This document shows, in pieces, positions 9,584 to 22,500 of a DNA stretch of 64,000 nucleotides. Under the pieces are notes generated by a model. That model ran no database searches. It worked only from the letters and a program-made list of their open reading frames with translations, and was not told the DNA's origin. Every line of letters starts with the position of its first letter. Within the stretch, counting starts at the first letter, position 1. Position numbers and translations under genes: made by a program. Origin of the DNA: Putridiphycobacter sp965230195. GTDB lineage: Bacteria; Bacteroidota; Bacteroidia; Flavobacteriales_D; Crocinitomicaceae. The stretch lies in assembly GCA_965230195.1 (NCBI GenBank), contig OZ245997.1, forward strand, positions 4,340,001-4,404,000, given 5' to 3'.

Positions 9584-12500
9584 TTAATTGATAATTCTAA
9601 GCTCAGCCCGTCTGTTTAGTGCATGTTCTTTGTCGGCACAGTCCACACCATCTGCACAATCGTTAACAAGCTTACCTTCTCCATAGGCATTAATGATTAC
9701 CCGGTGCGATTCCACTCCTTTTTTGACCATATAATTTTTAATCCACTGTGCTCTTCTTTCAGAAAGGATTAGATTATACTTATCGGATGCCCTGGAATCA
9801 GCATATGCATTAATTTCCAAACGACTGTCCTTACTGATTTCAAGCATAATTAACATTTTTTCCAGTCGGAGTATATCACTTGTATTAGGATTTGTTTTAT
9901 TTGAACCGAAATAAACAGATTCAATGTCAGAGGACACATCTAATGCTGCATTTCCAAAAATCTCCTCTTCTACTTTTGTGTTCATTTGTTCTTTAATTTC
10001 GATTGGTATATCAACCTTGTAACCTAATGGCTTATATACGAAATAAGACTTTTCACTACTCTGTAATTTGGCCAGGCTCTTTCCATTTTCATCTTTTACG
10101 AATAATGAAAATTTATCGATATCAAATGTTTCTTCCACCCCTTCCAGCTTAAATAGTATTGTGGTTAAACCAGGTAATCTTTCAAAAATAAAGTTTCCGC
10201 TTTCATCCATATAAGCCTCCCCGGCTTTATTACCATTTCCATCATAGGCTACAACCTTAATTCCTGTTGGAAACTGACCATCCTTATCATCATAATCGTA
10301 ATCTCCTGCAATGGTGTAAATCAAATCAAAATTATTGTCTTCCAATAGTTCATTCTTCAAATTCAAGTCATTTTGATTAGTTTCCAATTTAGAGAAAGTA
10401 AATCTTCCATTATCAGTTAATTTCGCATTGCTCAGCACCACACCATCCGTATTTTTTAATTCCAGCGACATCAGGTCCTTCAGTAATGAATCCGGCAAAT
10501 TCAGTACATCAAACGAATAGGTTTCCTCTTCCTTCAATTCTGTAAAAGAAAACTCTCCTTTTTCTGAAGTTTTCTCGGTAGTTAGCAATTCGTTACTGGA
10601 GTTATATATGTTTACTTCCAATCCTCCCGCATAAGTAGTATCTTTGTCATTATACTTTACCTGCCCATAAATACTACTGAAGAAATCAAAATCGCCTTCA
10701 TCCATTCCCTCTTTCGCTTCAAGTCCCGGCAAGGATAATAATTTCAACATTTTATACCTGAACTCTCCATTTTCATTCATTTTAATCTCTTCAGTCGGAC
10801 TACCATCATCATTGTCTACCAATAGCGACATGGAATTTAAATCCAAAAACTTAGGCGCATCTTCAATTTTGAAAACATAATCAGCCATTCCGGCTTGTTT
10901 GTCATAGATAAAGTTTCCTTTTTCATCCGCTTCTATCTGGTCTACCAATTCTCCTTTATCGTTATAAACACCTACTTTGAGGCCATCCGGGAAATACCCT
11001 TCTTTTCCGTTAACGTTAAAGTTACCTGTAATCTGGCCGATATCAAATACAAATTCATCTTCATGTAAAAAGCCTTTTTCCTTGATATTGGTTAAATCAA
11101 GTACTTTTAATTTTCGGTATAAATAGTATCCACTTCCATCAGCCTTTAACTCTTCAACAATTCTATCATCTTTGTTAAAAACGAGTAAAGTCAAATCTTT
11201 ATTCGCTGACTCCAGATTGATAATAAAGTTTTCATCAGCAGGTAAATCATCAAACTCAAAAAAACCATCCTTGTCTGATTTCACTGAATAAGCAACCTCA
11301 CCATTTTCGTTAATCAGATTAACTATCATCTCACCGGTTTCCTTAAATTGGTTTTCATCATATTTAAACCGGCCGGATATTTTTCCTTTACCTGTTTTTT
11401 CTGATACCTGCATCAAGTTTAACTGGTCAATTTCACTGACGTCCAATAATTCATAAATGAAATCACCATACTGATCAGCAATTAACCGTTCGCTTGGCTT
11501 ACCTTCGGCATCATAAACCTGAAGGTTCATCTCATCCTTTGAATTAGCCATAACCGAATAATCTTCATCTCCTTCGAGATTAAAAAATTGAAATTCGCCA
11601 TTTTCATTGACACCGGTTTCAGATACAATTTCTTTCTTCTCATTCAATAAGTAAACACTTAACGGACGATTGATTTTTTCTTCTAATTTTTGGTACTCAA
11701 ACTTTCCAACAAAGTTGTTCTGAAAAACCATTTCCTTTTTAATCTCCAGTGTAAATACATCATCTGATCCGTTTCTGTTAGAACTTAAGAATCCCATTTT
11801 TTCCTCATTAAACAAGAATAAACCAAAATCATCTCCTTCAGAGTTAACAAATTCCATATTTGTCACTTCAGAATTAGCTTCTACTTTAAAGTACATGTCT
11901 AATCCTCCCTTTCCTAATTCACGATCGGAAGCAAAAAACAAAGTTTTATCATTTGAGTAATACGGATATAATTCATTTGCACTGGTATTCACACTTGTCA
12001 TATTAGTTGGTGCTGACCATATCCCTTTCCTGATTTGAGAATAATAAATATCCTTTCCACCTTTTCCACCTTTTAGATCAGAGGAAAAATACAATGTATT
12101 TGTTTTAGAATCAAAACTTGGATGTCCGTAAGAAAATAAAGGATTATTAAATGGCAATAATTGTGGAGATTTACTCCATTTTCCATTGTACCTGATCAGC
12201 ATAAAAATTTGTGGCCTGTGCTTTTTTAAATTATGCACTGTGTTAACCGGTACCTGGGTATAAAACATTGTATCTCCCGTAACTGAAAACGATAAAGGGC
12301 CGGTATGTGTAAACTGATTATGTATTGGAGCAAATGAGGTAACGTTTGAAAATGTTAATTCATAGATGTCATCCATATTTTCGACATCTGCCTGAAAAAC
12401 ATTAATCCGTACATTCTTTTTCCAGTTGTTCTCTCCAAAATTATTTTGATCGTACTCACGGGATGAGGCAAAATAAATTTTCCCCTCTAACATTACTGCA

Positions 12501-12643
12501 GAAAAATCCATGGCATCTGAATTAATGCCTTCGGAGTCCATGACATTACCGGAATAATTGGCCACAATTTTACCTGACCCTTGTCCAAACACCAGGGACA
12601 AGCAACACATCATGCAATATGTTATAATGATTCTTTTCATCAC
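9584..12643 (-). CDS. PorE-like OmpA-family protein with PD40 and five beta-sandwich repeats
   Basis: The 1019-residue protein has a signal peptide ending near FGQ (residues 1-21). An N-terminal PD40/WD40-like propeller region follows (about 30-300; HPSFDSKTNTLYFSSD and FFASDRELGKGGLDMYF blades). Then come five tandem ~110-residue carboxypeptidase-regulatory-like beta-sandwich modules (about 310-870), each with a GxFxF/Y...L pattern. The C-terminus (about 900-1019) is an OmpA peptidoglycan-binding domain (INAYADSRASDKYNLILSER, then NRRAEL). This order recalls PorE of T9SS, which links the secretion machinery to peptidoglycan, although I see no TPR region. The start overlaps the PorP/SprF stop by 4 nt (ATGA), so it is coupled to that gene and the giant adhesin. 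A generic OmpA accessory protein specific to this PorP is the alternative. Confidence 0.82.
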   Translation of the reverse strand: MMKRIIITYCMMCCLSLVFGQGSGKIVANYSGNVMDSEGINSDAMDFSAVMLEGKIYFASSREYDQNNFGENNWKKNVRINVFQADVENMDDIYELTFSNVTSFAPIHNQFTHTGPLSFSVTGDTMFYTQVPVNTVHNLKKHRPQIFMLIRYNGKWSKSPQLLPFNNPLFSYGHPSFDSKTNTLYFSSDLKGGKGGKDIYYSQIRKGIWSAPTNMTSVNTSANELYPYYSNDKTLFFASDRELGKGGLDMYFKVEANSEVTNMEFVNSEGDDFGLFLFNEEKMGFLSSNRNGSDDVFTLEIKKEMVFQNNFVGKFEYQKLEEKINRPLSVYLLNEKKEIVSETGVNENGEFQFFNLEGDEDYSVMANSKDEMNLQVYDAEGKPSERLIADQYGDFIYELLDVSEIDQLNLMQVSEKTGKGKISGRFKYDENQFKETGEMIVNLINENGEVAYSVKSDKDGFFEFDDLPADENFIINLESANKDLTLLVFNKDDRIVEELKADGSGYYLYRKLKVLDLTNIKEKGFLHEDEFVFDIGQITGNFNVNGKEGYFPDGLKVGVYNDKGELVDQIEADEKGNFIYDKQAGMADYVFKIEDAPKFLDLNSMSLLVDNDDGSPTEEIKMNENGEFRYKMLKLLSLPGLEAKEGMDEGDFDFFSSIYGQVKYNDKDTTYAGGLEVNIYNSSNELLTTEKTSEKGEFSFTELKEEETYSFDVLNLPDSLLKDLMSLELKNTDGVVLSNAKLTDNGRFTFSKLETNQNDLNLKNELLEDNNFDLIYTIAGDYDYDDKDGQFPTGIKVVAYDGNGNKAGEAYMDESGNFIFERLPGLTTILFKLEGVEETFDIDKFSLFVKDENGKSLAKLQSSEKSYFVYKPLGYKVDIPIEIKEQMNTKVEEEIFGNAALDVSSDIESVYFGSNKTNPNTSDILRLEKMLIMLEISKDSRLEINAYADSRASDKYNLILSERRAQWIKNYMVKKGVESHRVIINAYGEGKLVNDCADGVDCADKEHALNRRAELRIIN

Positions 12644-13560
12644 AGGTATCTTGGGGATACTAGTTTTTTACTCATATTATTTAACAGAAAGTCAAAACCA
12701 ATAAACAGCTCATGCGACCCTCTGTTATAATCCACTAATTTATTGATTGAATAGTCGTAGGCATACCCCACTCTAAAATAATCTGTTATATTCCACTCAC
12801 TTAAAAAGTTAACACTACTGGTATTTCTTAATGAAGCTCCCACCCAAAACTTTTCTAAAAACATAAAATTCATAGCCACATCAATGTTAGGCATTGCTCC
12901 CTGAGTTAACTTAACCATTACTGTTGGTTTAAACTTGGTTTTTCTGCCAATATCAAATACATAACCTGAATGCAAATACATGTGCTGGCTAAGCACCAAA
13001 TCACTGGCAGAAGGGTAGCTGATAAACTTCATTTTTTCATTCGTCAAATGAGTAATCGATAGCCCAACAAAAAAACGACTGGAATAATAATAAGTCCCGA
13101 AATCAAAATTAGGGATCAATACACTTTCCTTCCCTCCTACGTTGAACACATCATTTTCTTCTTTAAAAGTTAAAAGGTCTTTATTGAAAATAGCATGGTA
13201 AACTCCTCCCCGGAGTGCAAAACTAAGTTTAGATCGTTTAAATGAAATATGATAAGCCAGTGAGGCTCCCACAGCATTATTTCTAAACGGGCCAATCGAC
13301 TCGCTGGAAAAATTCAGTCCATAAGCTAATGAAGATTTATTAAGTGGTGAATGTAATGAAAAAGACTCCACTGTTGGTGCATCCTTAATTCCAACCCATT
13401 GACTACGGTGCATCAAAACACCACTAAATGAGCTTCTTGAACCGGCATAAGCAGGATTAATTACATATTGATTATAGGCATATTGACTGTAAATAGCATC
13501 TTGTTGTGCCATACTGTCAATACCAACCAATAAAAATAATATTACAATTAACTTTTTCAT
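12640..13560 (-). CDS. PorP/SprF-family type IX secretion outer-membrane protein
   Basis: The 306-residue protein has a signal peptide (KKLIVILFLLVGIDSMAQ) followed by the family-typical N-terminus QDAIYSQYAYNQYVINPAYAG, then alternating beta strands ending in an aromatic-rich strand, as expected for an outer-membrane barrel. PorP/SprF proteins are often encoded next to type B T9SS cargo; in Flavobacterium johnsoniae, SprF is needed for SprB surface exposure. Here the gene starts 1 nt after the stop of the 3356-residue type B cargo and overlaps the OmpA-domain gene by 4 nt. The most likely role is a dedicated partner for secretion or anchoring of that adhesin. Confidence 0.92.
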   Translation of the reverse strand: MKKLIVILFLLVGIDSMAQQDAIYSQYAYNQYVINPAYAGSRSSFSGVLMHRSQWVGIKDAPTVESFSLHSPLNKSSLAYGLNFSSESIGPFRNNAVGASLAYHISFKRSKLSFALRGGVYHAIFNKDLLTFKEENDVFNVGGKESVLIPNFDFGTYYYSSRFFVGLSITHLTNEKMKFISYPSASDLVLSQHMYLHSGYVFDIGRKTKFKPTVMVKLTQGAMPNIDVAMNFMFLEKFWVGASLRNTSSVNFLSEWNITDYFRVGYAYDYSINKLVDYNRGSHELFIGFDFLLNNMSKKLVSPRYL

Positions 13561-13561
13561 T

Positions 13562-16500
13562 TTACTTAACTACCTGAACCCATCCGTCATTTAATCGTTT
13601 GCCTTCCCACTCTAACAGGAAATAATAGGTTCCGTGTACTACCGGTTGTCCGGTACTTTGGTTTATACCATCCCAAACATTATCTACATTGTCATAATTA
13701 TTGATCTGAGCCACCAAATCACCCCATCTGTTATAAATGTAAACTACATTATTCTCAAAACCTTCTATTCCCTCAATGATCCAATTCTCATTAACACCAT
13801 CACCATTTGGTGAAAATGCAGTATAAATTGTTTCTTTACAGTTACCCTGCTCTTCAATAAATACTTTTACCGAATCAGTAATAAAACACCCATTATGTCC
13901 GGTTATACCTACCAGATATTGTGTTTCCACTAAAGGGCTAACCATTGGGTTAGGCTGATCCTGACCGATAACAATTCCCGACCAGGCATAAGTTTTACCT
14001 CCTGAAGCATTTAATTCCACCTCATATCCTTTACATACTGAAACATCTTCTCCAGCAGTCAGGCTATCTGTACTGTGTACATAAACTGTAACTGTATCAA
14101 ATTCAGAAGCACAATTGTTTAATGGTTCAACCATTTGAATGTAATAGACTGCACTATCTGTAATATTATCTACTGAGATTGTGAATTCAACTCCGGTAAA
14201 TATTGGTGTGGTCAAATCATTATGTTCGTACCACACACCGGCTTCTCCGGATCCTACAAAAAGTTCACCATCATCATCATAATCGCAAAATTGAAATTTA
14301 GTACCTAACACATTAGGCTTTGCCGGTTGAGCATGAATAACCAACTCTATACTATCAACCGGTGAGCTACACTCATTAATTGTAGTTTGCGTGAAAATAT
14401 AATATTGCCCAGGTCCCTGATCAGGAGTATATGATGTCACATTTTCAACTAACAAGTTATTCAGGTCAGGATGTCCCTGATACCAGGATGTAGTAACATT
14501 TGTTTCAGTTGTCATTACATTAAATGCTTCATCCTCACAGTACACTGAATCTATGGTTGATATTACTGCAACATCCGGAATTGCATACATATAAAGTGTT
14601 ATTGAATCCATTGCTGAACGGCAACCATTCAGGTCATCATAATCAAAATAGAAGACGGTATCACCCAAAGCAATTTGATTTAAAACCTGGTATGTAAAGC
14701 CGGTTCCTACCTGGTTAGACTGATCAGAATACCAATAACCCGATCCCTGTGTAATATTTGAAGCCTCAAGCAATTCATAGGTCAGATCACCTTCACAATA
14801 AGTGGTATCGATACTCGACAGGTCTGGCACTACAGGGTTATCAAAAACCTGAACAGCAATACTTCCTGTATCTGAATGGCAATTATTACCATCAACATGG
14901 TAAAATCTGATATCGTCGGTTACGCCCGGCGTAAAAACCGTTTCAGGAATTTTAAGTGTATCGTTTACACCCAGACCGGTAGTATTTGAATTCAGGTACC
15001 AGTGTGATTCAATATCAGAAAACAAGGTATCAAGATCATCTTCAGGACAGAAAGTCAGCAAAGTATTGTTGATCGTCAACTGAGGTGTATTTGGTTTAGG
15101 ATGAAACGTAACCTGACTGGTATCAAACAACGATTTACATCCCTCAGCACTAACCTCTCTGGCATAGTAGGTGATAATTGAATCTCCCAAAGTATAATTA
15201 TAAGCCGGTGTAAATGCTGTTGCCGTATTACTTATCATTAATGTATCATTCACATACCAATCTACTATAACACTTGTAGTGGTAGTTAAATCGATAATAA
15301 TATCATCCTCACAATACGCAACATCTCCGTTTATAATTTCAGGTTTAACAGGTACATTATATAAATGTACTAAAACACTATCAGTATCGGATGAACAGGT
15401 TTTGGTTACAGAATACATTGAATCTCTTCTGAAATAAACTGTAGTGTCCTGACCTGCAGGTAAAATTGTCAGCAGATAGTTGAAATTTGTCACAGATGAT
15501 CCCCCAGGAGTCAAATCCCAAATGGTTTGGTAAAAATCACTCTTTAAAGTATCAATTGTATTTCGGCAAAAATAGGCCGTATCGTTACTCAAAGTTGGAC
15601 TGATGATGGTTGGAACAGGAGGCTTCAGATAACCAGTTAATAAAGTACTATCTAATAATGACAGACAACCTTCCGCACTTTCGGCCTGAGCATAATACTT
15701 CACAATACCATTTTGGAAAACAGTCGGGAAATTGGTACCTGTACCATCAATACTATTCAGGTCTGCCTCATACCAGTTAACCGGATCAATATTTGTCAGG
15801 TCAACTCTTGCTTCAGCTTCACAATACTCAATATCTCCGTTTTGAATTGACGGTTGCGCCGGTACGTCATATAAATGTACTAATACACTATCCGTATCGG
15901 ACGAACAGGTCTTACTAACAGAGTAAACTGAATCCCTTCTGAAGTATACAGTGGTATCCTGACCAACTGGTATGTTTGTTAACAGGTAATTGAAATTGAT
16001 TACTGATGATCCTCCTGATGTCAAATCCCAAATGGTTTGGTAAAAATCACTCTTTAAAGTATCAATTGTATTTCGGCAAAAGTAAGCAGTATCATTACTC
16101 AATACAGGACTAATAATTGTTGGAATCGGTGGTTTCAAATAACCTATCAGCTCAGTACTGTCTAGTAGCGACAAACAACCTTCCACACTTTCGGCCTGGG
16201 CATAATACTTTATAGTACCATTTTGAAAGACAGTAGGGAAATTAGTTCCTGTACCGTCTACACTACTCAAGTCAGTTTCATACCAATTTACAGCATCAGT
16301 ATTGGCTAGATCAACTCTTGTTTCAGCTTCACAATACTCTACACCACCATTTTGAATAGACGGTTGTGCCGGCACATCATACAAATGTACTAATATGCTA
16401 TCGGTATCAGATGAGCAGGTTTTAGTTAATGAGTATACAGAATCCCTTCTGAAATATACTGTAGTATCCTGATCAACAGGTAAATTTGTCAACAGGTAAT

Positions 16501-19500
16501 TGAAGTCTACCACAGATGATCCTCCGGAAGTCAAGTCCCAAATAGTCTGATAAAAATCACTCTTTAAAGTGTCAATGGTATTACGACAAAAATAAGCCGT
16601 ATCATTACTCAGAACCGGACTAATGATTACGGGAACAGGTGGTTTTAAATAACCGGTAAGTTCAGTACTATCAAGTAATGACAAACATCCTTCTGCACTT
16701 TCCGCCTGAGCGTAGTATTTAAACACCCCATTCTGAAAAGTTGTCGGGAAATTAGTTCCTGTACCATCCACACTACTCAAGTCAGTTTCGTACCAGTTTA
16801 CCGGATCGGTATTGGTTAAGTCAACCGGAATTTCTCCTTCACAATATTCAACATCTCCGTTTTGAATAGATGGTTGTGCAGGTATACTGTATAAATGGAT
16901 CATGATACTGTCCGTATCAGATGAACAGGTTTTAGTAATGGAATAAATGGAATCTCTTCGATAATAAACAGTTGTATCTGGTCCTACAGGAAGATTGGTT
17001 AGCAAGTAATTATAATCTGTTACTGATGATCCTCCCGGTGTAAAATCCCATATAGTTTGATAAAAATCACTTTTTATTGTATCAATAACATTTCGACAAA
17101 AGTAAGCCGTGTCATTAACGATATCAGTTAAAGGATCGATAATTAAAGGAACAGGAGGTTTTAAATAACCAGTTAATTCTACACTATCTAATAACGATAA
17201 ACAACCTTCTACACTTTCAGCCTGAGCATAATATTTGAATATACCATCCTGGAAAACTGTTGGAAAATTAGTCCCTGTTCCATCTACACTACTCAAATCA
17301 GTTTCATACCAATTTACAGGATCAGTATTGATTAAATCCAGGCGGGTTTCTCCTTCACAATACTCTATATCTCCATTCTGAATAGCCGGTTGGGCAGGAA
17401 TATTGTATAAGTGTACTAATACACTATCTGTATCTGAAGCACAGGTTTTAGTAATGGAATAAATTGAATCTCTTCGGTAATAAACGGTTGTATCCTGATT
17501 AATTGGCAGATTGGTCAGTAAATAATTGAAATCGGTGACAGATGATCCGCCAGCGGTCAGATCCCACACCGTTTGGTAAAAATCACTCTTTAAAGTATCA
17601 ATGGTATTTCGGCAAAAATAAGCTGTATCATTACTCAATACCGGCTCTATAATATTAGGAACAGGTGGCTTTAAATAGCCGGTTAACTCTACACTATCTA
17701 ATAACGATAAACAACCTTCAGCACTTTCAGCCTGGGCATAATATTTGAATATACCATTCTGGAAAACTGTTGGGAAATTAGTCCCTGTGCCATCTACACT
17801 ACTCAAATCAGTTTCGTACCAATTTACAGGATCAGTATTAGTTAAATCAAGTCTGACTTCTCCCTCACAGTATTCAACATCTCCATTTTGAATTGAAGGT
17901 TGTGCAGGAATATCGTGTAAATGAATGATTAATTGACTGGTATCTGAAACGCAAACATCTCCACTGATATAGACTGAATCCCTATAATAAAACAAAGATG
18001 TATCCTGACTTACAGGCAAATCTGTTAAAAGATAATCCACGCTGTTACTAACTATTCCCGAAGCACCTAAAAACCAATTGGTCTGTGCATAAGAACTTGT
18101 AATCAGGCTAATTTCATTACGGCAAAAATAAACAGAATCATTACTGGGAACCGGGTTGATAATTGTTGGTGAAGGCGCCTTCGTCAACACTTCTACAAAT
18201 ACAGTATCTCTTCTCGGACAATTAACATCATTAGTATTATACATTACCTCATACACTCCAGCTGTCAGATCTTGTGCTACGGCAACACTAAATAATCCTC
18301 CTGTTGTAGAATTAATATTACCGTTTCCTACCGGTTGACTTAGTAAAGAAAATATCCCACCACTTGAATCGGGAACAGGTACAAGTCCTGTAACATTTTG
18401 ACAAAAATCAGGATAAACAAAATTATCTGAAGGCACAAAATAAGCCAATACATTATTGACCGTTGAAGGACATGAACCATATTGATAAACGATCTTATAA
18501 GTACTATCAGGTTCTGCACCTGTTAATTCTCCTGTTGAGGTATTAAACGTATAACCGGTTGCTGCAGTACTAATGGCATAATCACCTAATGGGAATATTG
18601 GTTGACTGGTGACAAAACCAACGGTATCATGACAAAAATCGCTATAACCAAAATTAAGTTGTGCGGTTGGCACACTATAACTGCCAATGGTATTAGAAAT
18701 GGTATCGGAATAACAAGTCACACTATTCACCACTGAAGTTGCAACTGAATTGGTATTATCTCCGGCACTTAAACCTGAAAATACATTATCATTCAAAGCA
18801 CCAAACGTGGTCCCGTTATCAATACTGTAAGAAAAACCTGCTGTAAAATAAGCCACCTGATCAGGAGTGGCAGTTAACACTATCTCTCCATTTCCTAAAC
18901 CACAGGTATCTTCACTTAATACAGCACTTAATGTAAATGTCGGACCTACATTTAATACCTGATTATAATTTTCTGTACAACCGTTATCATAATCAAGCTG
19001 TACATTATAGGTACCAGGTGTTAATCCGGTTACTTCCAATGAATCTATTCCTGTTGGCGGATGAGGTGTACCATCAACTGAAAAATCAAAATCATAAGCT
19101 GCATTTGCACTATTATCTGCTAAAAACTGACCATTACCTGCAAATTTACAGGTTTCGTCAGTAACAGTAAAGGTTGGTGCCTGAGGTTGCTCCAATAACT
19201 CAATGTTCGCCGCATATTCCGAACTACTGCCATTATCAGCCGAAGTTATCATAGCCGTGAACATGGTATCTACAGTATTATTTAAGCCATATGGTAATAA
19301 ATCCACAATAATTGTATCTTGTGTAGTTGCTGCCGTGATCGTATCATAATGAATTGACAGTGGTCCGGATTCTCCAAAACCTGACCCATCCTGATATGTT
19401 GCATCAGTAATATTATATATATCAAGATAATATTCCTGTCCAATTGTTAAATCTCTCAGGATAACACTTAATTGAATATCGGAAGTTCCGGTACATGGAA

Positions 19501-22500
19501 AACCTGATTGTATAATCGGAATTTGAATATTATCCTGAATTCCAGAGGCATTGTTTACCGTGGCACCATCATCACCAATATCAATTCCAAGCCCTCCATT
19601 ATCAAAAATACTGTTTCTTAACAAGCTATTACCCGCTGAGCCGGTTCCACTGATTGTAATTCCGTTTCCACCGTTATTAGTAATAGTATTACGCTCAGAT
19701 AAATTAGCGCCCCCTAACCTGTTATTTTCAGAATTATTAATCCTTAACCCTACTCCGGAATTAGCAAATGATGGCGTTCCGATATTGTTATTGATTAAAG
19801 TATTATTATTGGCTGAAAGTCTCAATACCACACCATCTACTCCGTTTACCATTGTGTTAGAACTATCAGCGGTTTCTCCCCCAATTCGGTTATATTCACT
19901 TCCAGAAATGATAATTGCTGTGTCATTACTTAACGCCACAGTTAATGCTGTATCAATACCAATTAAATTTCCATAAATAGTATTCGTATCAGCCGGTCCT
20001 GCCAGGTAGATTCCTACTTCATTACCCCCAATTACATTATCAGGTCCGATAATATTATAATTGGAATTACTTCTTGTGCCAATTGCTACCCGTTGGTTAT
20101 TAGCAGCAAGAACACTATTACCCTCAGGATTATTTCCTAAATAATTATGTTGAACCCTGTTAGAGTCAGCATTCGAAAATAATATTCCTACCCGTTTATT
20201 AGCAATAACATTTTGTTCATTAGCACCTAAACCTCCAATCGTATTCTGAGTACTTTGGTTTAAACGAATTCCAACTCCATTTTGAGCAGTTCCAAGGTAG
20301 GCTGTACTGTCACCATTCATTCCCAGAATATTTCCCTGTACCTCCTGATTAGATGACTCATTTATCAAAATATCAATTGAATCGCATTCGAAAAAATTAG
20401 CGTAAGTAAGGTTTAAACCAATAAAGTTTGTACTATCTGTATTATTAACATATACCCCTACTTTACTATTTGCTACTATACTTGTCCCATCAGCACTTAA
20501 ACCAATGTGATTATCAACCACTCCGTTGGATTTTGCATTCTTAGTCAGGAAAACTCCTAAATCGTTTCCGGAAATAACATTACCACTATTAGTTGTTCCA
20601 ATTTTATTTGATTCTCCATTTCTGACTGCTACTCCAATACGGTTACCCATACTTGTAATTCCATCTTTATCTACTCCAATATAGTTTCCTATTACTGCAT
20701 TATTATCTGTACTGTCAATAAAAACACCTGCACTGTCATTTGCTGAAATAATGTTCATTTGGGCTGCAGAACCTCCAATTTCATTGCTTTCACTCTCAGG
20801 AGAAAGATAGACACCAACCTCATTAGGAAGACTTACCCCATTAGTATCCAGACCAATAAATGAATTATGTACATGCTGATTATCTGAGGAATCAATTCTT
20901 ACCCCAATATTGTGATCATGGATTAGCAGATGTAGCAAAGTATCATTCGCATTACCAATATGGTTACTACCATTTGTTACATTTTTTACCCTTACTCCAA
21001 TACCATTACCTAAGGCATTTGGTGTTCCTGATGGATTTGTGGAACCAATCACATTTGATTTAACAATATTATCTTTAGTATCAGCATCATGAATATAAAT
21101 TCCTTCATTAACATTTCCTGCAATAATGTTGATCTGATCTACAAACAAAGTGGTGTCTTCATAACCTATAATGTTACCAGTTGTATTTTCACTAAGTTCA
21201 ATACCAATATAATTAGGCATAGCCGTTGTGGCATCTTCCGTAGGCACACCTATCAAATTACCTCTGATAAGCGCTACTCCTATTTGCGGACCATGAATAT
21301 GGATACCAATATCATTACCAACAATAATATTTCGTTGCGCATCATCTGTATAATCATTCCCTCCAACAATGTTTTTATTTCCCGTACCGGTCATTTCAAC
21401 CCCAATTTGATTTGGAATGGTATCAGATAAATCAGCATTTCCTCCAATAATATTACCATAAGTCAAAATATTAAACGAAGAATCGATTAATACCCCTGTC
21501 TCACGGTTTCCGGAAATAACATTTCGGCCATATTTTCCTATATGATATTCACTTGAAGAATTATTCACTTCTACACCTATGGTATTCGGTCTGGCCTCAT
21601 CTCCCAAAAAGTTGAGCCCAATATGATTAAAATTTATCGTATTATTTAACCCTCCATTGGTATGACAAATTCCTTTCCCGGGGTTTCCGGAAATGATATT
21701 CTTTCCAAAAATATAATCGTATCCAATGGTTGCTCCGGTTGGATTATCAAAGAGAATCCCATCCGGCGAATTGGTATATGTGACATTGAGGGAATCCTTA
21801 CCATTAGGGTGTAATCCAATCACATTTCCAAAAACATCAATAACATCAGCATTGGTTGCTTTGAGGTTGGCTCCTGTAACAGATGAAAATCCGTTTCCAG
21901 ACAATGTATTTCTTTCATGGTGAAAAAAACCACCAAACGTAGACGAATCAGATAATATATTAACTCCTCCCAACTGATTACCTATTGAAACATCCGTTAC
22001 AAATCCTGAAACAGTTTGTTCCAAACCTATATGTGAACCTTGTAATTTAAATGTTTTTGCCCCTATATCAAGGTGAACCCCATAACCATTAAAACCTGAA
22101 ATGCCTAAACCTGCAATAGTGACATTTGGTGCAATAATATTAAATCCGTTAATGGCTGAAGTTGGTACCAGAGGATTGAAAGTAACCAGGTTTGTTGCAG
22201 GATAATATTCATCAGTAACCAAACCTACATTATTTGGCCCAGGTATTTCTGTTCCTTCCTGACTAAAACCATCAATATAAACGGGAAAATTAATTATCGG
22301 AACATTCGTATTAACTAAAATCCTGTCAGTGTTTGGTGCATAAGATGGAAGGTCAAACTCTATATAGTTATCTTGTTGGGCAGCACTATTCAAACTGGTG
22401 ATTGTTGCTTCCCAATCAAGGTTATTGGTGGAAGTTACCCTGTATGGAGTAAACTCACTGGCTCCAATATCAACCGTGTCCAGTAATACTCTTGGCGCTC

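Noticed and set aside
15360..18150. Regular repeats that might be taken for a CRISPR array
   Set aside because: The period is ~510 bp, the units are coding and in frame, and there are no unique spacers of 30-40 bp.
19551..19976. 141-codon plus-strand frame antisense to the beta-helix
   Set aside because: Proline/leucine-rich translation is a by-product of the Asn/Ile/Gly repeats on the real strand.
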